A stretch of DNA of 64,000 nucleotides, from the NCBI GenBank assembly GCA_040397785.1, contig JBBAVI010000002.1:42096-106095 (forward strand). The letters are read 5' to 3'. This stretch comes from M3007 sp040397785 (GTDB lineage Bacteria; Bacteroidota; Bacteroidia; Chitinophagales; Saprospiraceae). The position numbers were made by a program, and so were the translations under genes. The notes beneath the pieces are model-generated. The model was given only the letters and a program-made list of their open reading frames with translations, was not told the origin of the DNA and searched no databases. Shown here in pieces: positions 8,009-16,172 of the stretch (position 1 is the stretch's first letter; the number at the start of each line of letters is the position of its first letter).

Positions 8009-8887
8009 TTAGAAAATATGCCGCTCGGCGTGGTAACTGGAGCGCACCAAGGGCCCACTTTCAACATATTTTAACCCTTTTTGCAAGCCAATTTCCTTAT
8101 AAGCTGCAAATTGATCGGGATGTACAAACTCGGCAACTTCGAGGTGCATTTTGGTAGGTTGAAGGTACTGCCCGAGGGTCAGGATATCGCAGCCGTGGGC
8201 AACCAGATCGTCCATCGCTGCATATATTTCTTCGGGTGTTTCGCCCAACCCAACCATAATGCCGGTTTTGGTGCGTTTCCCGTAATCTTTGATGCGTTGA
8301 ATTTGCTCCAGACTGCGTTCATATTTGGCTTGCGGGCGCACTTTTCGGTACAAGCGCGGCACGGTTTCCATATTGTGGCTCACCACTTCCTGTCCGGCAG
8401 AAATCATCCGTTCTAGGGCTTCCCAGTTGGATTTTACATCTGGAATGAGGGTTTCGATGGTGGTTTCCGGGGAGCGTTCTTTCACGGCGCGCACAGTTTG
8501 GTACCAGATTTCGGCGCCACGGTCTTTCAATTCGTCGCGGTTTACAGAGGTCAGCACAGCATGTTTCACCTGCATCAGCCATATTGCTTCGGCTACGCGG
8601 CGGGGTTCGTCTTCATCATATTCGTTGGGACGGCCGGTTTTTACGGCACAAAAAGAGCAAGAGCGGGTACAAACATTGCCTAAAATCATAAAAGTGGCTG
8701 TTCCTGCCCCCCAGCATTCCCCCATATTGGGACAACTACCACTTTGGCAAATGGTATGGAGTTTAAACTCATCCACAATATTTCGGACGTTGCGATAATT
8801 CTCTCCCATCGGTAGCCGAACCTTCAGCCATTCTGGTTTTCTAGGACGCGACGGTGTATCTTGATCTATAACAGGAAGTTCCAGCAT
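8009..8887 (-). CDS. lipA: Lipoyl synthase
   Basis: A 292-residue radical SAM enzyme that inserts two sulfurs into the octanoyl chain on lipoyl domains, such as the one in SucB encoded at 57572-58804. It carries both iron-sulfur sites: the auxiliary cluster CQSGSCPNMGEC and the radical SAM CTRSCSFC, plus the C-terminal RSSYHAE motif whose Ser ligates the auxiliary cluster. Length and motif spacing are normal. Its 3' end abuts the ROK kinase 3' end. No lipB is adjacent. Confidence 0.95.
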   Translation of the reverse strand: MLELPVIDQDTPSRPRKPEWLKVRLPMGENYRNVRNIVDEFKLHTICQSGSCPNMGECWGAGTATFMILGNVCTRSCSFCAVKTGRPNEYDEDEPRRVAEAIWLMQVKHAVLTSVNRDELKDRGAEIWYQTVRAVKERSPETTIETLIPDVKSNWEALERMISAGQEVVSHNMETVPRLYRKVRPQAKYERSLEQIQRIKDYGKRTKTGIMVGLGETPEEIYAAMDDLVAHGCDILTLGQYLQPTKMHLEVAEFVHPDQFAAYKEIGLQKGLKYVESGPLVRSSYHAERHIF

Positions 8888-8920
8888 GATAATACCAATG
8901 TAGACACAGTTTCGCTAACA

Positions 8921-9694
8921 CTAGCGCCGCTTGCCCAGCTGCAAATTTAAGAAGAAATTGAAAAATAAGCGTTGGTTATTGGTGTCAGATACCAAAATGG
9001 GTGCTTTGGTTGCAAACATGTCGGCCGTCAAACCAATTTCAAGCGCTTTAACAAATTCGTCAAATGCACCCCAGTCCATGTGCATCGCAATTGTTGCGTT
9101 ACCACCAGGGATTAATGACAGTTGGTTGAATCCACGCGTAAATGGAGACGCACCCAAAATGCGGGAGTTATTCAGGAATATATTTGCATTTTCGGGGCTG
9201 TATTTTTGATGTATGGCGCGATTCTGACCCGCTGGCACATCTACTGCATAACGTAAAGCAAGGTAATAAGGTTTAATCAATCCCAAGGTGGGGCCAAAAG
9301 AATAGCTCATGCCCATGGCCACACCTTTTTGTTTGGCCTTTTCTGAAAAATAGCGCTTGGTTCCCCATGCAGCCCGAAATGCAATCAAATTATTCTTTTT
9401 GCCAAAAATATAGGGACGAAACGATCGACTTACAGTAGGATCCGCACTTTGACGCACCTCTTTGGGGTGTTTTATTTCACCGAGGTACATTTTGAAGACC
9501 TTAGTCTTGTCGTAGGTGCGCAAACGACCAAACTCAACGCCAGCCACATAGCCTTTATTGGTGGTAATCATGAAGTTAAAGGCCGTTTCTCGGTTGTAAA
9601 TAATACCTGCCTTTTGCACGGGTAACCGTGCATTTTGCGCTTGCAAGCCTCCAAGAACAACCAAGAACAACCAAAAAACAAACCTGCTTTTCAT
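8921..9694 (-). CDS. Secreted/outer-membrane protein of unknown function
   Basis: A 257-residue protein with a clear signal peptide (MKSRF, hydrophobic core, then GGLQAQ cleavage region) and alternating hydrophobic strands suggestive of an outer-membrane beta-barrel ending in an aromatic/basic strand (FFNFFLNLQLGKRR). I recognise no named family. A -7 promoter box and a well-spaced -33 lie directly upstream (9711-9740), which fixes the start at 9694; the longer open frame upstream of it runs through the promoter and is not protein-like. Confidence 0.65.
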   Translation of the reverse strand: MKSRFVFWLFLVVLGGLQAQNARLPVQKAGIIYNRETAFNFMITTNKGYVAGVEFGRLRTYDKTKVFKMYLGEIKHPKEVRQSADPTVSRSFRPYIFGKKNNLIAFRAAWGTKRYFSEKAKQKGVAMGMSYSFGPTLGLIKPYYLALRYAVDVPAGQNRAIHQKYSPENANIFLNNSRILGASPFTRGFNQLSLIPGGNATIAMHMDWGAFDEFVKALEIGLTADMFATKAPILVSDTNNQRLFFNFFLNLQLGKRR

Positions 9695-9710
9695 ATGCGG
9701 GAATTTGATC

Positions 9711-9740
9711 CAAATATAGGCGCTAAAATGGTAAAACCAA
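9711..9740 (-). promoter_or_regulatory. Promoter for secreted protein gene
   Basis: On the minus strand TTG (9740-9738), 19 nt, then TATATTTG (9718-9711), a close match to the Bacteroidota consensus, 17 nt before the ATG at 9694. Confidence 0.7.
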
Positions 9741-9976
9741 GGGGAAAAAGTGCGTTTTGCCAATTGAACCATATGTTTTTTTAAACAACTAAAAGATCTC
9801 AAAGTTTTACATAATTTTACTTTAAAATAAAAAAGGCTTATTCTGTCTCTAGCCAAAAAATATAGGGAAGAGACCTTGTATTCCCGTTGCTTTTAAAATT
9901 TAGTTCTGAAATCGGCAATCGAACCTCATCCTGAACATTCCTATAATATAGGTCAAAATTGCAAACAATAAATAGG

Positions 9977-9984
9977 TACCTTTG
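9977..9984 (+). promoter_or_regulatory. -7 box for cvpA-like gene
   Basis: TACCTTTG matches TAnnTTTG. Its TTG would otherwise be read as the start of the next gene; the real ATG is at 10054. Confidence 0.6.
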
Positions 9985-10053
9985 TACTGTTTTAGGTGTT
10001 GCAAGCCTTTGATCATCAGCTTGCATTTTCAAAAACCGCCTTCAACCGAACTC

Positions 10054-10719
10054 ATGCCGATTGATGTTATTTTCATATTGATTTTTAGCTACGGATTCTG
10101 GATTGGCTATCATCGCGGAATCATAGGTACGATTTTTAACCTAGTCGCCTATGTTTTTGGCATTGTGCTGGCTTTTAAAATTACACCAACCACCACCAAT
10201 ATCCTTGAAACGGCGTTTAATTCGGACAATCCAACCATTTTTTTAGCTGGTTTTTTGATCAATTTGGCCGTAATCATGTTGGTGCTGCGCATGGCAAGTG
10301 CAGGTATCACCGGGTTGTTTGAAATTGCTTTTTTGGGGCTGTTCAACCGGGCCGCTGGAGGGATACTTACGGGTGGCTTTTTTGTGCTCATCTATAGTGT
10401 CTTATTGTGGTTTTTGGTAAAGGTGCAATTTCTCAACACGGCCACCCTTACGGAGTCAAAAACCTACCCTTTTTTGGCAAATTTACCCTCCACCGCAAAA
10501 AATGTCGCCATTCGTTTCAAACCGGTGGCCGAAGACCTATGGGGAACTTCGCTAGACTGGATGAGCCGCCTAGAAAAGTTTGGGATTGAAAAAACCGATG
10601 GGAAATCCAAAATATACGAACTTCCAGATAAGAATACAAAAATTGAAGGCGCGCCAGAAACAACCACGCCGCCGCGTACGCGATCCAATCCAAAGGAAGA
10701 TGACGATGGCATCGAATAA
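10054..10719 (+). CDS. cvpA: CvpA-family membrane protein
   Basis: A 221-residue inner-membrane protein of the CvpA (colicin V production) family. Four hydrophobic helices cover about residues 1-125, starting with the family's MPIDVIF and the GYHRGIIGTI loop. The last ~95 residues are cytoplasmic, polar and low in complexity (Pro, Thr, Asp). CvpA proteins affect envelope homeostasis; the exact role is unknown. A short gap separates it from the amidotransferase gene, so the two may be co-transcribed. Confidence 0.75.
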   Translation: MPIDVIFILIFSYGFWIGYHRGIIGTIFNLVAYVFGIVLAFKITPTTTNILETAFNSDNPTIFLAGFLINLAVIMLVLRMASAGITGLFEIAFLGLFNRAAGGILTGGFFVLIYSVLLWFLVKVQFLNTATLTESKTYPFLANLPSTAKNVAIRFKPVAEDLWGTSLDWMSRLEKFGIEKTDGKSKIYELPDKNTKIEGAPETTTPPRTRSNPKEDDDGIE

Positions 10720-10778
10720 CAATAAATGGCTTGAATCATGGAGACTTTTATCATGCTGTGCACCTTCGAATTTGAACC

Positions 10779-11378
10779 ATGCGTATTCTACTGCTCGATA
10801 ACTACGACTCTTTCACCTATAATTTATATGATTATTTGCAGCAAACCGGACATACCTGCTGGGTGGTTCGTAATGATGCGATAAGCATTGATGAATTAGA
10901 AAAAACTGATTTCCAGGCAATTGTATTATCTCCTGGCCCAAAGCGTCCAGAAGATGCGGGCATAATGCCTGCGGTAATTGCGCAATTCTACTTAAGCAAG
11001 CCCATCCTGGGTGTTTGTTTAGGTATGCAAGCTTTGGGCATGTTTTTTGGGGCCAAACTGGTGAAAGCCCACGTACCCATGCACGGCAAAACCTCGCTTA
11101 TTACCCATCTCCCACATCCAATTTTTGATGATATTCCACCGCAATTTGAGGTAATGCGGTATCATTCACTGGTGTTGGAGTCCTTAAAAGGAACGGATTT
11201 GCAAGCCATTGCAAGCACCGAAGCAGGCGAATTAATGGCTTTACAGCATTGCAGTTTACCTTTGGTAGGGGTACAATTTCATCCGGAATCCATCCTGACA
11301 CAGTATGGGATGAACATGATACAAAATTGGGTTACTTATGCCCAGCAATCAATTGAAAACCATGCAATTACTACATAA
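10779..11378 (+). CDS. pabA: Anthranilate / aminodeoxychorismate synthase glutaminase subunit
   Basis: A 199-residue class-I glutamine amidotransferase of the TrpG/PabA type, supplying ammonia to the chorismate-using partner for anthranilate or 4-amino-4-deoxychorismate. It begins ILLLDNYDSFTYNL, has the SPGP oxyanion motif, nucleophile Cys80 in GVCLGMQ, and the His-Glu pair in FHPES. No trpE or pabB is present nearby, so trpG versus pabA cannot be settled; an orphan subunit can serve both. Its 3' end overlaps the aldehyde dehydrogenase start by 17 bases, pointing to co-transcription. Confidence 0.85.
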   Translation: MRILLLDNYDSFTYNLYDYLQQTGHTCWVVRNDAISIDELEKTDFQAIVLSPGPKRPEDAGIMPAVIAQFYLSKPILGVCLGMQALGMFFGAKLVKAHVPMHGKTSLITHLPHPIFDDIPPQFEVMRYHSLVLESLKGTDLQAIASTEAGELMALQHCSLPLVGVQFHPESILTQYGMNMIQNWVTYAQQSIENHAITT

Positions 11379-12804
11379 CTACATCAATGGCGTGTTTGTG
11401 CCGCCGCAAGCAGGCCAATATTTAGATAATTACAACCCGGCAACCGGCCAGATATTCAGTCAATTACCTGCTTCGGATTCCAATGATGTGGAAGCGGCCA
11501 TTGCGGCGGCGGAAGCGGCTTTTCCTGCTTGGTCCATGACTGCTCCCGAAACCCGACACGATATTTTGCAGGCCATTGCCGATGGTATTTTGCGCAATTT
11601 AGATCGATTGGCCGCCGCTGAAAGCATGGATTCCGGTAAAACCATTGCCACAGCACGTACCATTGACATTCCGAGAGCGGCGCTCAATTTTAAGTTTTTT
11701 GCAACCGCTTTGATACATTTTGGGTCAGAGAGTTACTACTTGCCTGGCGAAGCAATGAGTTATACGTTACGTCAACCGCTGGGTGTGGTGGCATGTATTG
11801 CGCCTTGGAACCTACCATTGTACCTTTTTACCTGGAAAATTGCCCCTGCGCTGGCGGCGGGTAATTGTGTGGTCGGCAAGCCATCGGAGGTGACACCTTT
11901 AACGGCTGCTATTTTGGGCGAAATATGTACGGAAGCCGGATTGCCTGCAGGGGTGCTCAATATTGTACATGGACTAGGCCCTGTGGCAGGAGCAGCGATG
12001 GTAAAACACCCCAAGGTAAAAGCCATTTCATTTACAGGAAGCACCCGCGCCGGGGCTGAAATAGCCCGTATTGCCGCACCAATGTTTAAAAAACTTTCCC
12101 TCGAACTGGGCGGAAAAAATCCTAACCTGATATTTGCCGATTGCGATTACGATAAAATGCTGGAAACAACGGTGCGCTCCTCCTTTAACAATCAGGGCCA
12201 AATTTGTCTTTGTGGATCGCGCATTTATGTGGAAAGGCCATTGTATGAAAAATTTAAAACCGATTTTATTGCACGGGTAAAGGCCCTAAAAGTAGGTAAT
12301 CCGAGCGATCCTAACAGTAACCTGGGTGCGGTGGTGAGTAAAATACACTTTGATAAAGTAATGGCTTGTATCGAATTGGCGCAGGAAGAGGGTGGGGTAT
12401 TGTTGTGTGGCGGGCATGCTCTGCAGCTTCCTGGTGAAAACGCTGCAGGATGGTTTATTGCACCAACCGTCATCGAAGGCCTGCCGTTGCATTGTCGTAC
12501 CAATCAGGAAGAGATTTTTGGGCCGGTTGTGACCTTGCATGCGTTTGATACCGAGGAAGAAGCGATTTTACAAGCCAATGGTACCAATTATGGATTGAGT
12601 GCTACCCTTTGGACCAATGATTTGGGTCGGTCCCAGCGCATAACCATTGCCTTGCAGGCAGGGATTGTTTGGGTAAATACGTGGATGTTGCGTGATTTGC
12701 GCACCCCATTTGGTGGCGTAAAAAATTCGGGCATTGGTAGAGAAGGCGGCTGGGAAGTATTGCGGTTTTTTACAGAAACTAAAAACGTAACTTACGGCCT
12801 ATAA
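11362..12804 (+). CDS. Aldehyde dehydrogenase, ALDH8/2-aminomuconic semialdehyde type
   Basis: A 480-residue NAD-dependent aldehyde dehydrogenase. The N-terminal YINGVFVPP and YNPATG, the catalytic Glu248 in LELGGKNP and Cys282 in GQICLCG are visible, and the protein ends with FFTETKNVTYGL. Overall features resemble ALDH8 and 2-hydroxymuconic/2-aminomuconic semialdehyde dehydrogenases, which oxidise ring-cleavage semialdehydes. The Rid-family deaminase at 6487-6921 would act on the product, consistent with tryptophan catabolism through 2-aminomuconate. The ATG at 11362 lies within the end of pabA; a start at 11338 would add eight residues with no family similarity. Substrate assignment is inference. 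Confidence 0.82.
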   Translation: MQLLHNYINGVFVPPQAGQYLDNYNPATGQIFSQLPASDSNDVEAAIAAAEAAFPAWSMTAPETRHDILQAIADGILRNLDRLAAAESMDSGKTIATARTIDIPRAALNFKFFATALIHFGSESYYLPGEAMSYTLRQPLGVVACIAPWNLPLYLFTWKIAPALAAGNCVVGKPSEVTPLTAAILGEICTEAGLPAGVLNIVHGLGPVAGAAMVKHPKVKAISFTGSTRAGAEIARIAAPMFKKLSLELGGKNPNLIFADCDYDKMLETTVRSSFNNQGQICLCGSRIYVERPLYEKFKTDFIARVKALKVGNPSDPNSNLGAVVSKIHFDKVMACIELAQEEGGVLLCGGHALQLPGENAAGWFIAPTVIEGLPLHCRTNQEEIFGPVVTLHAFDTEEEAILQANGTNYGLSATLWTNDLGRSQRITIALQAGIVWVNTWMLRDLRTPFGGVKNSGIGREGGWEVLRFFTETKNVTYGL

Positions 12805-12833
12805 TGACTGTTTATGCACACCGTTTAAAAAAG

Positions 12834-12866
12834 AAATCCCCACTTGGAACTTCCAAGTGGGGATTT
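12834..12866. terminator. Perfect palindromic terminator
   Basis: AAATCCCCACTTGGAA (12834-12849) is followed by one base and its exact complement (12851-12866). It lies between convergent genes and can serve both strands. Confidence 0.85.
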
Positions 12867-12887
12867 TGTATTTCGTATTGTTCTTAA

Positions 12888-13541
12888 TTATTTGCTTTTA
12901 ACGAGATCACCAGTAGAAACTTTATTTGCTTCGATGCGGTTGGTCCATTCAATTTGATCAGGATTTCCTTCAGTCGTCAACTCGATGGTGGTCATATCCA
13001 GCAAAGTAAGGCCGGTTACTTTATTGCCTTTAATGCCAGTTGCACGGTAGTCGTTTGCCCAGTTGATTTTGAACTCTTGAACATTTGCTTTCAGACTTTC
13101 GTCGATGGTAGCAACAGTCAACATAGAAGAATTTGAACCAGCAACGAAATGTGTTCCGATGTAATTTCCTGTCTTGTCAAAAACACTGATACTGTATGTT
13201 TTGGTACCGCGTGTCAAACCGCGTGCAATATTGTAAAGTACCGCGTAGTATTCTTTGGTTTCGAAGGATGCTACTGGTTCCGGGCGAACAGGCATGCTGC
13301 TGAATTGAGCGCTGTGCTCCAGTTCAGGAAGGTATTCGTAAAACTCCCAAGACAATGGTGCTGATTTTGCAGCAACACCGCTTTCCAATTGAACCTGCAT
13401 TTCCTGTGCGTTAAAAGTATAAGGCAAAGAAGCAGTTGGGAACTGGTTTAAAAATTCCCGAAAGTTGGGAGTTTGTGCGTTCACGCTGATCACTGTAAAA
13501 ACAAGAAAGAAAAGCGTTGATATGGAAAAAGACAGTTTCAT
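12888..13541 (-). CDS. Secreted protein of unknown function
   Basis: A 217-residue protein with a Sec signal peptide (MKLSFSISTLFFLVF, cleavage near SVNAQ). The mature part is mixed alpha/beta with no cysteines and no motif I recognise. The ATG at 13541 begins the signal peptide; the 16 codons before it are not signal-like. It lies alone on the minus strand, downstream of a large intergenic region carrying a possible small transcript that ends in a terminator at 13893-13927. Confidence 0.65.
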   Translation of the reverse strand: MKLSFSISTLFFLVFTVISVNAQTPNFREFLNQFPTASLPYTFNAQEMQVQLESGVAAKSAPLSWEFYEYLPELEHSAQFSSMPVRPEPVASFETKEYYAVLYNIARGLTRGTKTYSISVFDKTGNYIGTHFVAGSNSSMLTVATIDESLKANVQEFKINWANDYRATGIKGNKVTGLTLLDMTTIELTTEGNPDQIEWTNRIEANKVSTGDLVKSK

Positions 13542-13892
13542 ATTCTGGTCGGCTGATGGTTGATTAGATAGTGTGTGCTTGATTACCAAGGAAATGGTTG
13601 TTTTGTTTTATTTTTCGGTTCTGCATTATAATATGCAAGGAGCATGCCAGTTTTTGAGATGCCTAAAAGTTTTTTCGAAAAAAAACAAAACCAGGTAAAT
13701 TTCCGTGTAAAAAGTACATGATGATGTGGTTTTGTAACCTGGATTTGGTAGTACCAAGCAGGCTAAAAAAAATAATAATTGAAAAATGGAAAGGAGAAAA
13801 CGACGGGCTGCAACATGCCGCAGCAGCGACTTCAGCGGATCGAGCCTGAAAAAAGGAAATCAAATCCAGCAAAAATCGCACCAGTTTTAGTT

Positions 13893-13927
13893 AAAAAAAC
13901 CCCTTGCCGACCTTCGGGTCGACAAGG
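13893..13927 (-). terminator. Strong intrinsic terminator, minus strand
   Basis: On the minus strand an 11-bp stem CCTTGTCGACC / GGTCGGCAAGG with a CGAA loop is followed by GG and seven T. The single non-Watson-Crick position is U-G on the minus strand but C-A on the plus strand, which favours minus-strand transcription. Confidence 0.8.
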
Positions 13928-13958
13928 TAAGGCAGGTATTATGGCGTCGCGGTAAAAA

Positions 13959-14078
13959 CTAGTTGGGAGGGTCGTCTGTATGGACGAACGAGGAGGGCAT
14001 TAAACTTGAACAGGTAGAAGGCAGGAGGTGGCGGCGGCAGGGATTAGGCCGCAGCATCGGTGCTTGGGTGGTTTCCAT
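13959..14078 (-). CDS. Candidate 39-residue small protein or leader peptide
   Basis: An ATG-initiated frame (METTQAPMLRPN, then a Cys/Arg/Pro/Ser-rich stretch, ending DDPPN) that stops 32 bases before the terminator hairpin at 13893-13927. GC content is well above the flanks. The arrangement short frame, then terminator, resembles a small independent transcript or an attenuating leader upstream of the secreted-protein gene at 12888-13541. I know no homologue, and it could equally be the chance frame of a non-coding RNA. Confidence 0.3.
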   Translation of the reverse strand: METTQAPMLRPNPCRRHLLPSTCSSLMPSSFVHTDDPPN

Positions 14079-14329
14079 TGTTGATTATTGGTTTTGAAAT
14101 AAATTTAAGGGACTGCAAAGATGAAATATTTTTTCAATACAAGTGTGTTAAGATTATTGTTTATGTATAAATTTAACAAATAAAAAAGCCCGCAGTATGT
14201 TGCATCATCTAATTAACTGGTATAAGTGGCAATTTAAATAAAAAAAACGCCATTTATCATCGTTTAACCGAATTGCAAAAAAAACTGCAGGCTTACAGGT
14301 ACACTTTGTATATTGTTTTAATCAGACGC

Positions 14330-15358
14330 TTACGCGGTTTTTTTCGCTTTCGAAGCTTTACCTGTTTTTTTAGGTTTTTCCGCTTCCACTCCCTGATCGG
14401 GTAAAATAGGCAAGTTGCCTGCCACTGCATCCGAAACATAGGTACCCCAAGTAAGGTTGTTAGCGCCTTCTTTGTGGGTCTGCGCTTTTTCAATCGCCAG
14501 CAAAGCAGCATGTTCTACCACCCATTCAAAATTTTCTTCCCCTACTGAAGCCACATCTGCATCCGGTGCAGGATTGCAGAAGTCGATGGCGTAAGGCACC
14601 CCGTCGCTGATTGCAAACTCTACCGTGTTGAAGTCATAACCCAGGGCGCTGTTGATACGCAATACATAATCCTCCATTTCAGCCCGTTTTTCTTTCGACA
14701 CTTTGTGGTCGGCTACATAACGGAGATGGTGCGGATTGCGTGGCTCATAATCCATGATGCGGATATATTTTCCACCCAGCGAATAGCAACGGAAGTATGC
14801 ATCGAATTCGATGGCTTCCTGCAACAGCATAACCAAGGTGTTGGTTTCGTTGTACGCAGCGAAAAACTCATCAAAATTATGGATTTTATATACGTTTTTC
14901 CAACCTCCGCCAGAGTGTGGCTTCATAAATAATGGGAATCCACCCAGGTATTCAATCATTTTTTCCCAATCCAAAGGGTATTTCATGTTGCGAAAACTCT
15001 GCGCCGTGGTGTCTGGCGGCATTTGTTTGGAAGGCAACAAAATGGTACGTGGAACGGGCATGCCAATTTTAGTAGACAAACAGTTGTTGAAAAACTTCTC
15101 ATCTGCACTCCACCAAAACGGGTTGTTCAATACCGCCGTGCCATTCAAGGCAGCGTTTTTCAAATAAGCACGATAAAACGGAACATCCTGACTAATCCGA
15201 TCAAAAAGAACGGCATATGACGTAGGATCTCCCTGAATCAGCTCATCCACCAAGGCTTGTTCGGCGTGTATGCCCTTTACATTTTTGGAGTTTACTCTTT
15301 CTACTAAAGCTTCGGGAAAGGAGCTTTCCTTCCCGTGCAGGATTCCGATTTTTTTCAT
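14330..15358 (-). CDS. ATP-grasp domain protein
   Basis: A 342-residue cytosolic protein with an ATP-grasp-like core: a lead segment GMPVPRTILLPS, the ATP-binding FPLFMKPHSGGGWKNV, the strand LVMLLQEAIEFDAYFRCY and the metal-binding end region AIDFCNPAPD. Such enzymes join a carboxylate to an amine or thiol through an acyl phosphate; RimK and glutathione synthetase are relatives. The C-terminal 25 residues are Lys/Ala-rich (KPKKTGKASKAKKTA), an unusual basic tail. No peptide substrate gene is obvious next to it. Substrate unknown. Confidence 0.7.
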   Translation of the reverse strand: MKKIGILHGKESSFPEALVERVNSKNVKGIHAEQALVDELIQGDPTSYAVLFDRISQDVPFYRAYLKNAALNGTAVLNNPFWWSADEKFFNNCLSTKIGMPVPRTILLPSKQMPPDTTAQSFRNMKYPLDWEKMIEYLGGFPLFMKPHSGGGWKNVYKIHNFDEFFAAYNETNTLVMLLQEAIEFDAYFRCYSLGGKYIRIMDYEPRNPHHLRYVADHKVSKEKRAEMEDYVLRINSALGYDFNTVEFAISDGVPYAIDFCNPAPDADVASVGEENFEWVVEHAALLAIEKAQTHKEGANNLTWGTYVSDAVAGNLPILPDQGVEAEKPKKTGKASKAKKTA

Positions 15359-15478
15359 GCTTGATTTAATTGGTTAAATGCTGTGTTTAAATAGAACACT
15401 TGGTATAGCCCAAGCGTCGTCTGTACGAGACAGCGACAAAACTACTCAAAAGTGTATTTCTACCAAATTTTAACGCAA

Positions 15479-16000
15479 TTAATAATCTATGGTCGGTAGT
15501 AACATATGGTCTTCTTTTTTATTGCCAACAATGATGTGGAGGGTGTCTAATTGTACCTCCTGGCCGTCATATTTTGCATAAAGTGTGACGTAACTACTAC
15601 CTGGACGCTTAAAAATATGCTGTACCGACCCATTCACAAAAGCTTTGCGTGGCGTGCCATCGCCCAAATCCATTTCGTACACAGCACCTTGGCTAAATTT
15701 ACTCATTAAAAATCGAAATGATTTGTACGCTTCCGGGTTTTCGCTAGTCCGCAATAATTCACCGGGGATCTTTTGTAACGGTGCAGAGGCTGCTTCACTA
15801 ACCTGATTTTGGTTTTCTGCCTGCACCAAGGCGCGGTTGCCCAAACGATTGGAAGGACTTTTGCGCGAGAACTGAAGCAATGCAAGGCCCGATAATCCAA
15901 TGACCGCAACAATGATCAGTATGATGGTTTCCCGCTGGTTTCCTTTTGGATACACGATAGAAGTATTTTTAATGTCCTGATTAAGCGCGTCTTTTGACAT
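15479..16000 (-). CDS. Single-pass membrane protein with PKD-like domain
   Basis: A 173-residue protein with one membrane helix at about residues 24-43 and a C-terminal beta domain (about 100-170) carrying PKD-like signs: DLGDGTPRKAF, HIFKRPGSSYVTLYA. No enzyme motif is visible. PKD folds are usually extracytoplasmic adhesion or spacing modules, so the C-terminus probably faces the periplasm. It is divergent from the radical SAM gene. Confidence 0.6.
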   Translation of the reverse strand: MSKDALNQDIKNTSIVYPKGNQRETIILIIVAVIGLSGLALLQFSRKSPSNRLGNRALVQAENQNQVSEAASAPLQKIPGELLRTSENPEAYKSFRFLMSKFSQGAVYEMDLGDGTPRKAFVNGSVQHIFKRPGSSYVTLYAKYDGQEVQLDTLHIIVGNKKEDHMLLPTIDY

Positions 16001-16160
16001 GTCAACCCGTTGTTTTATCCTAAAAATTAAATGTAAAGGTACTAAAATGTGTTTTTACTCCTAACTATTCCGCCAATTTCGCTGTTTCATTCCTTATTGT
16101 AAGGCGCTTCCTTTCTGGGGAGGTTTGCTTTTTATCCAAAAATTCCAGGTAATCACACGC

Positions 16161-16168
16161 TACCTTTG
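16161..16168 (+). promoter_or_regulatory. -7 box for radical SAM gene, possible leaderless start
   Basis: TACCTTTG ends only 4 nt before the ATG at 16173, so transcription would start at or next to the initiation codon. No well-spaced -33 was found. Confidence 0.5.
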
Positions 16169-16172
16169 ACTT

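Larger units (their letters stand above)
9695..10053. other. Divergent intergenic region with two promoters
   Basis: A 359-base AT-rich spacer between the divergently transcribed secreted protein and CvpA-like genes. It holds a promoter on each strand (9711-9740 minus; 9977-9984 plus). Short open frames in it look like extensions of the flanking genes through promoter sequence. I see no RNA gene. Confidence 0.6.
13542..14329. other. 788-base intergenic region
   Basis: Flanked by two minus-strand genes. It contains a GC-rich island (about 13920-14075) within AT-rich DNA, a strong minus-strand terminator (13893-13927), a 39-codon minus-strand frame (13959-14078) and a second, less convincing frame of 72 codons (13663-13881, minus). 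On the minus strand a CATCTTTG, one base off the -7 consensus, lies near 14113-14120. No tRNA or known RNA family was recognised. Confidence 0.6.

Noticed and set aside
13663..13881. 72-codon minus-strand frame with Cys/Ala and Phe-rich stretches
   Set aside because: It lies beyond the terminator of the putative small transcript, has homopolymer-driven composition and resembles no protein family.
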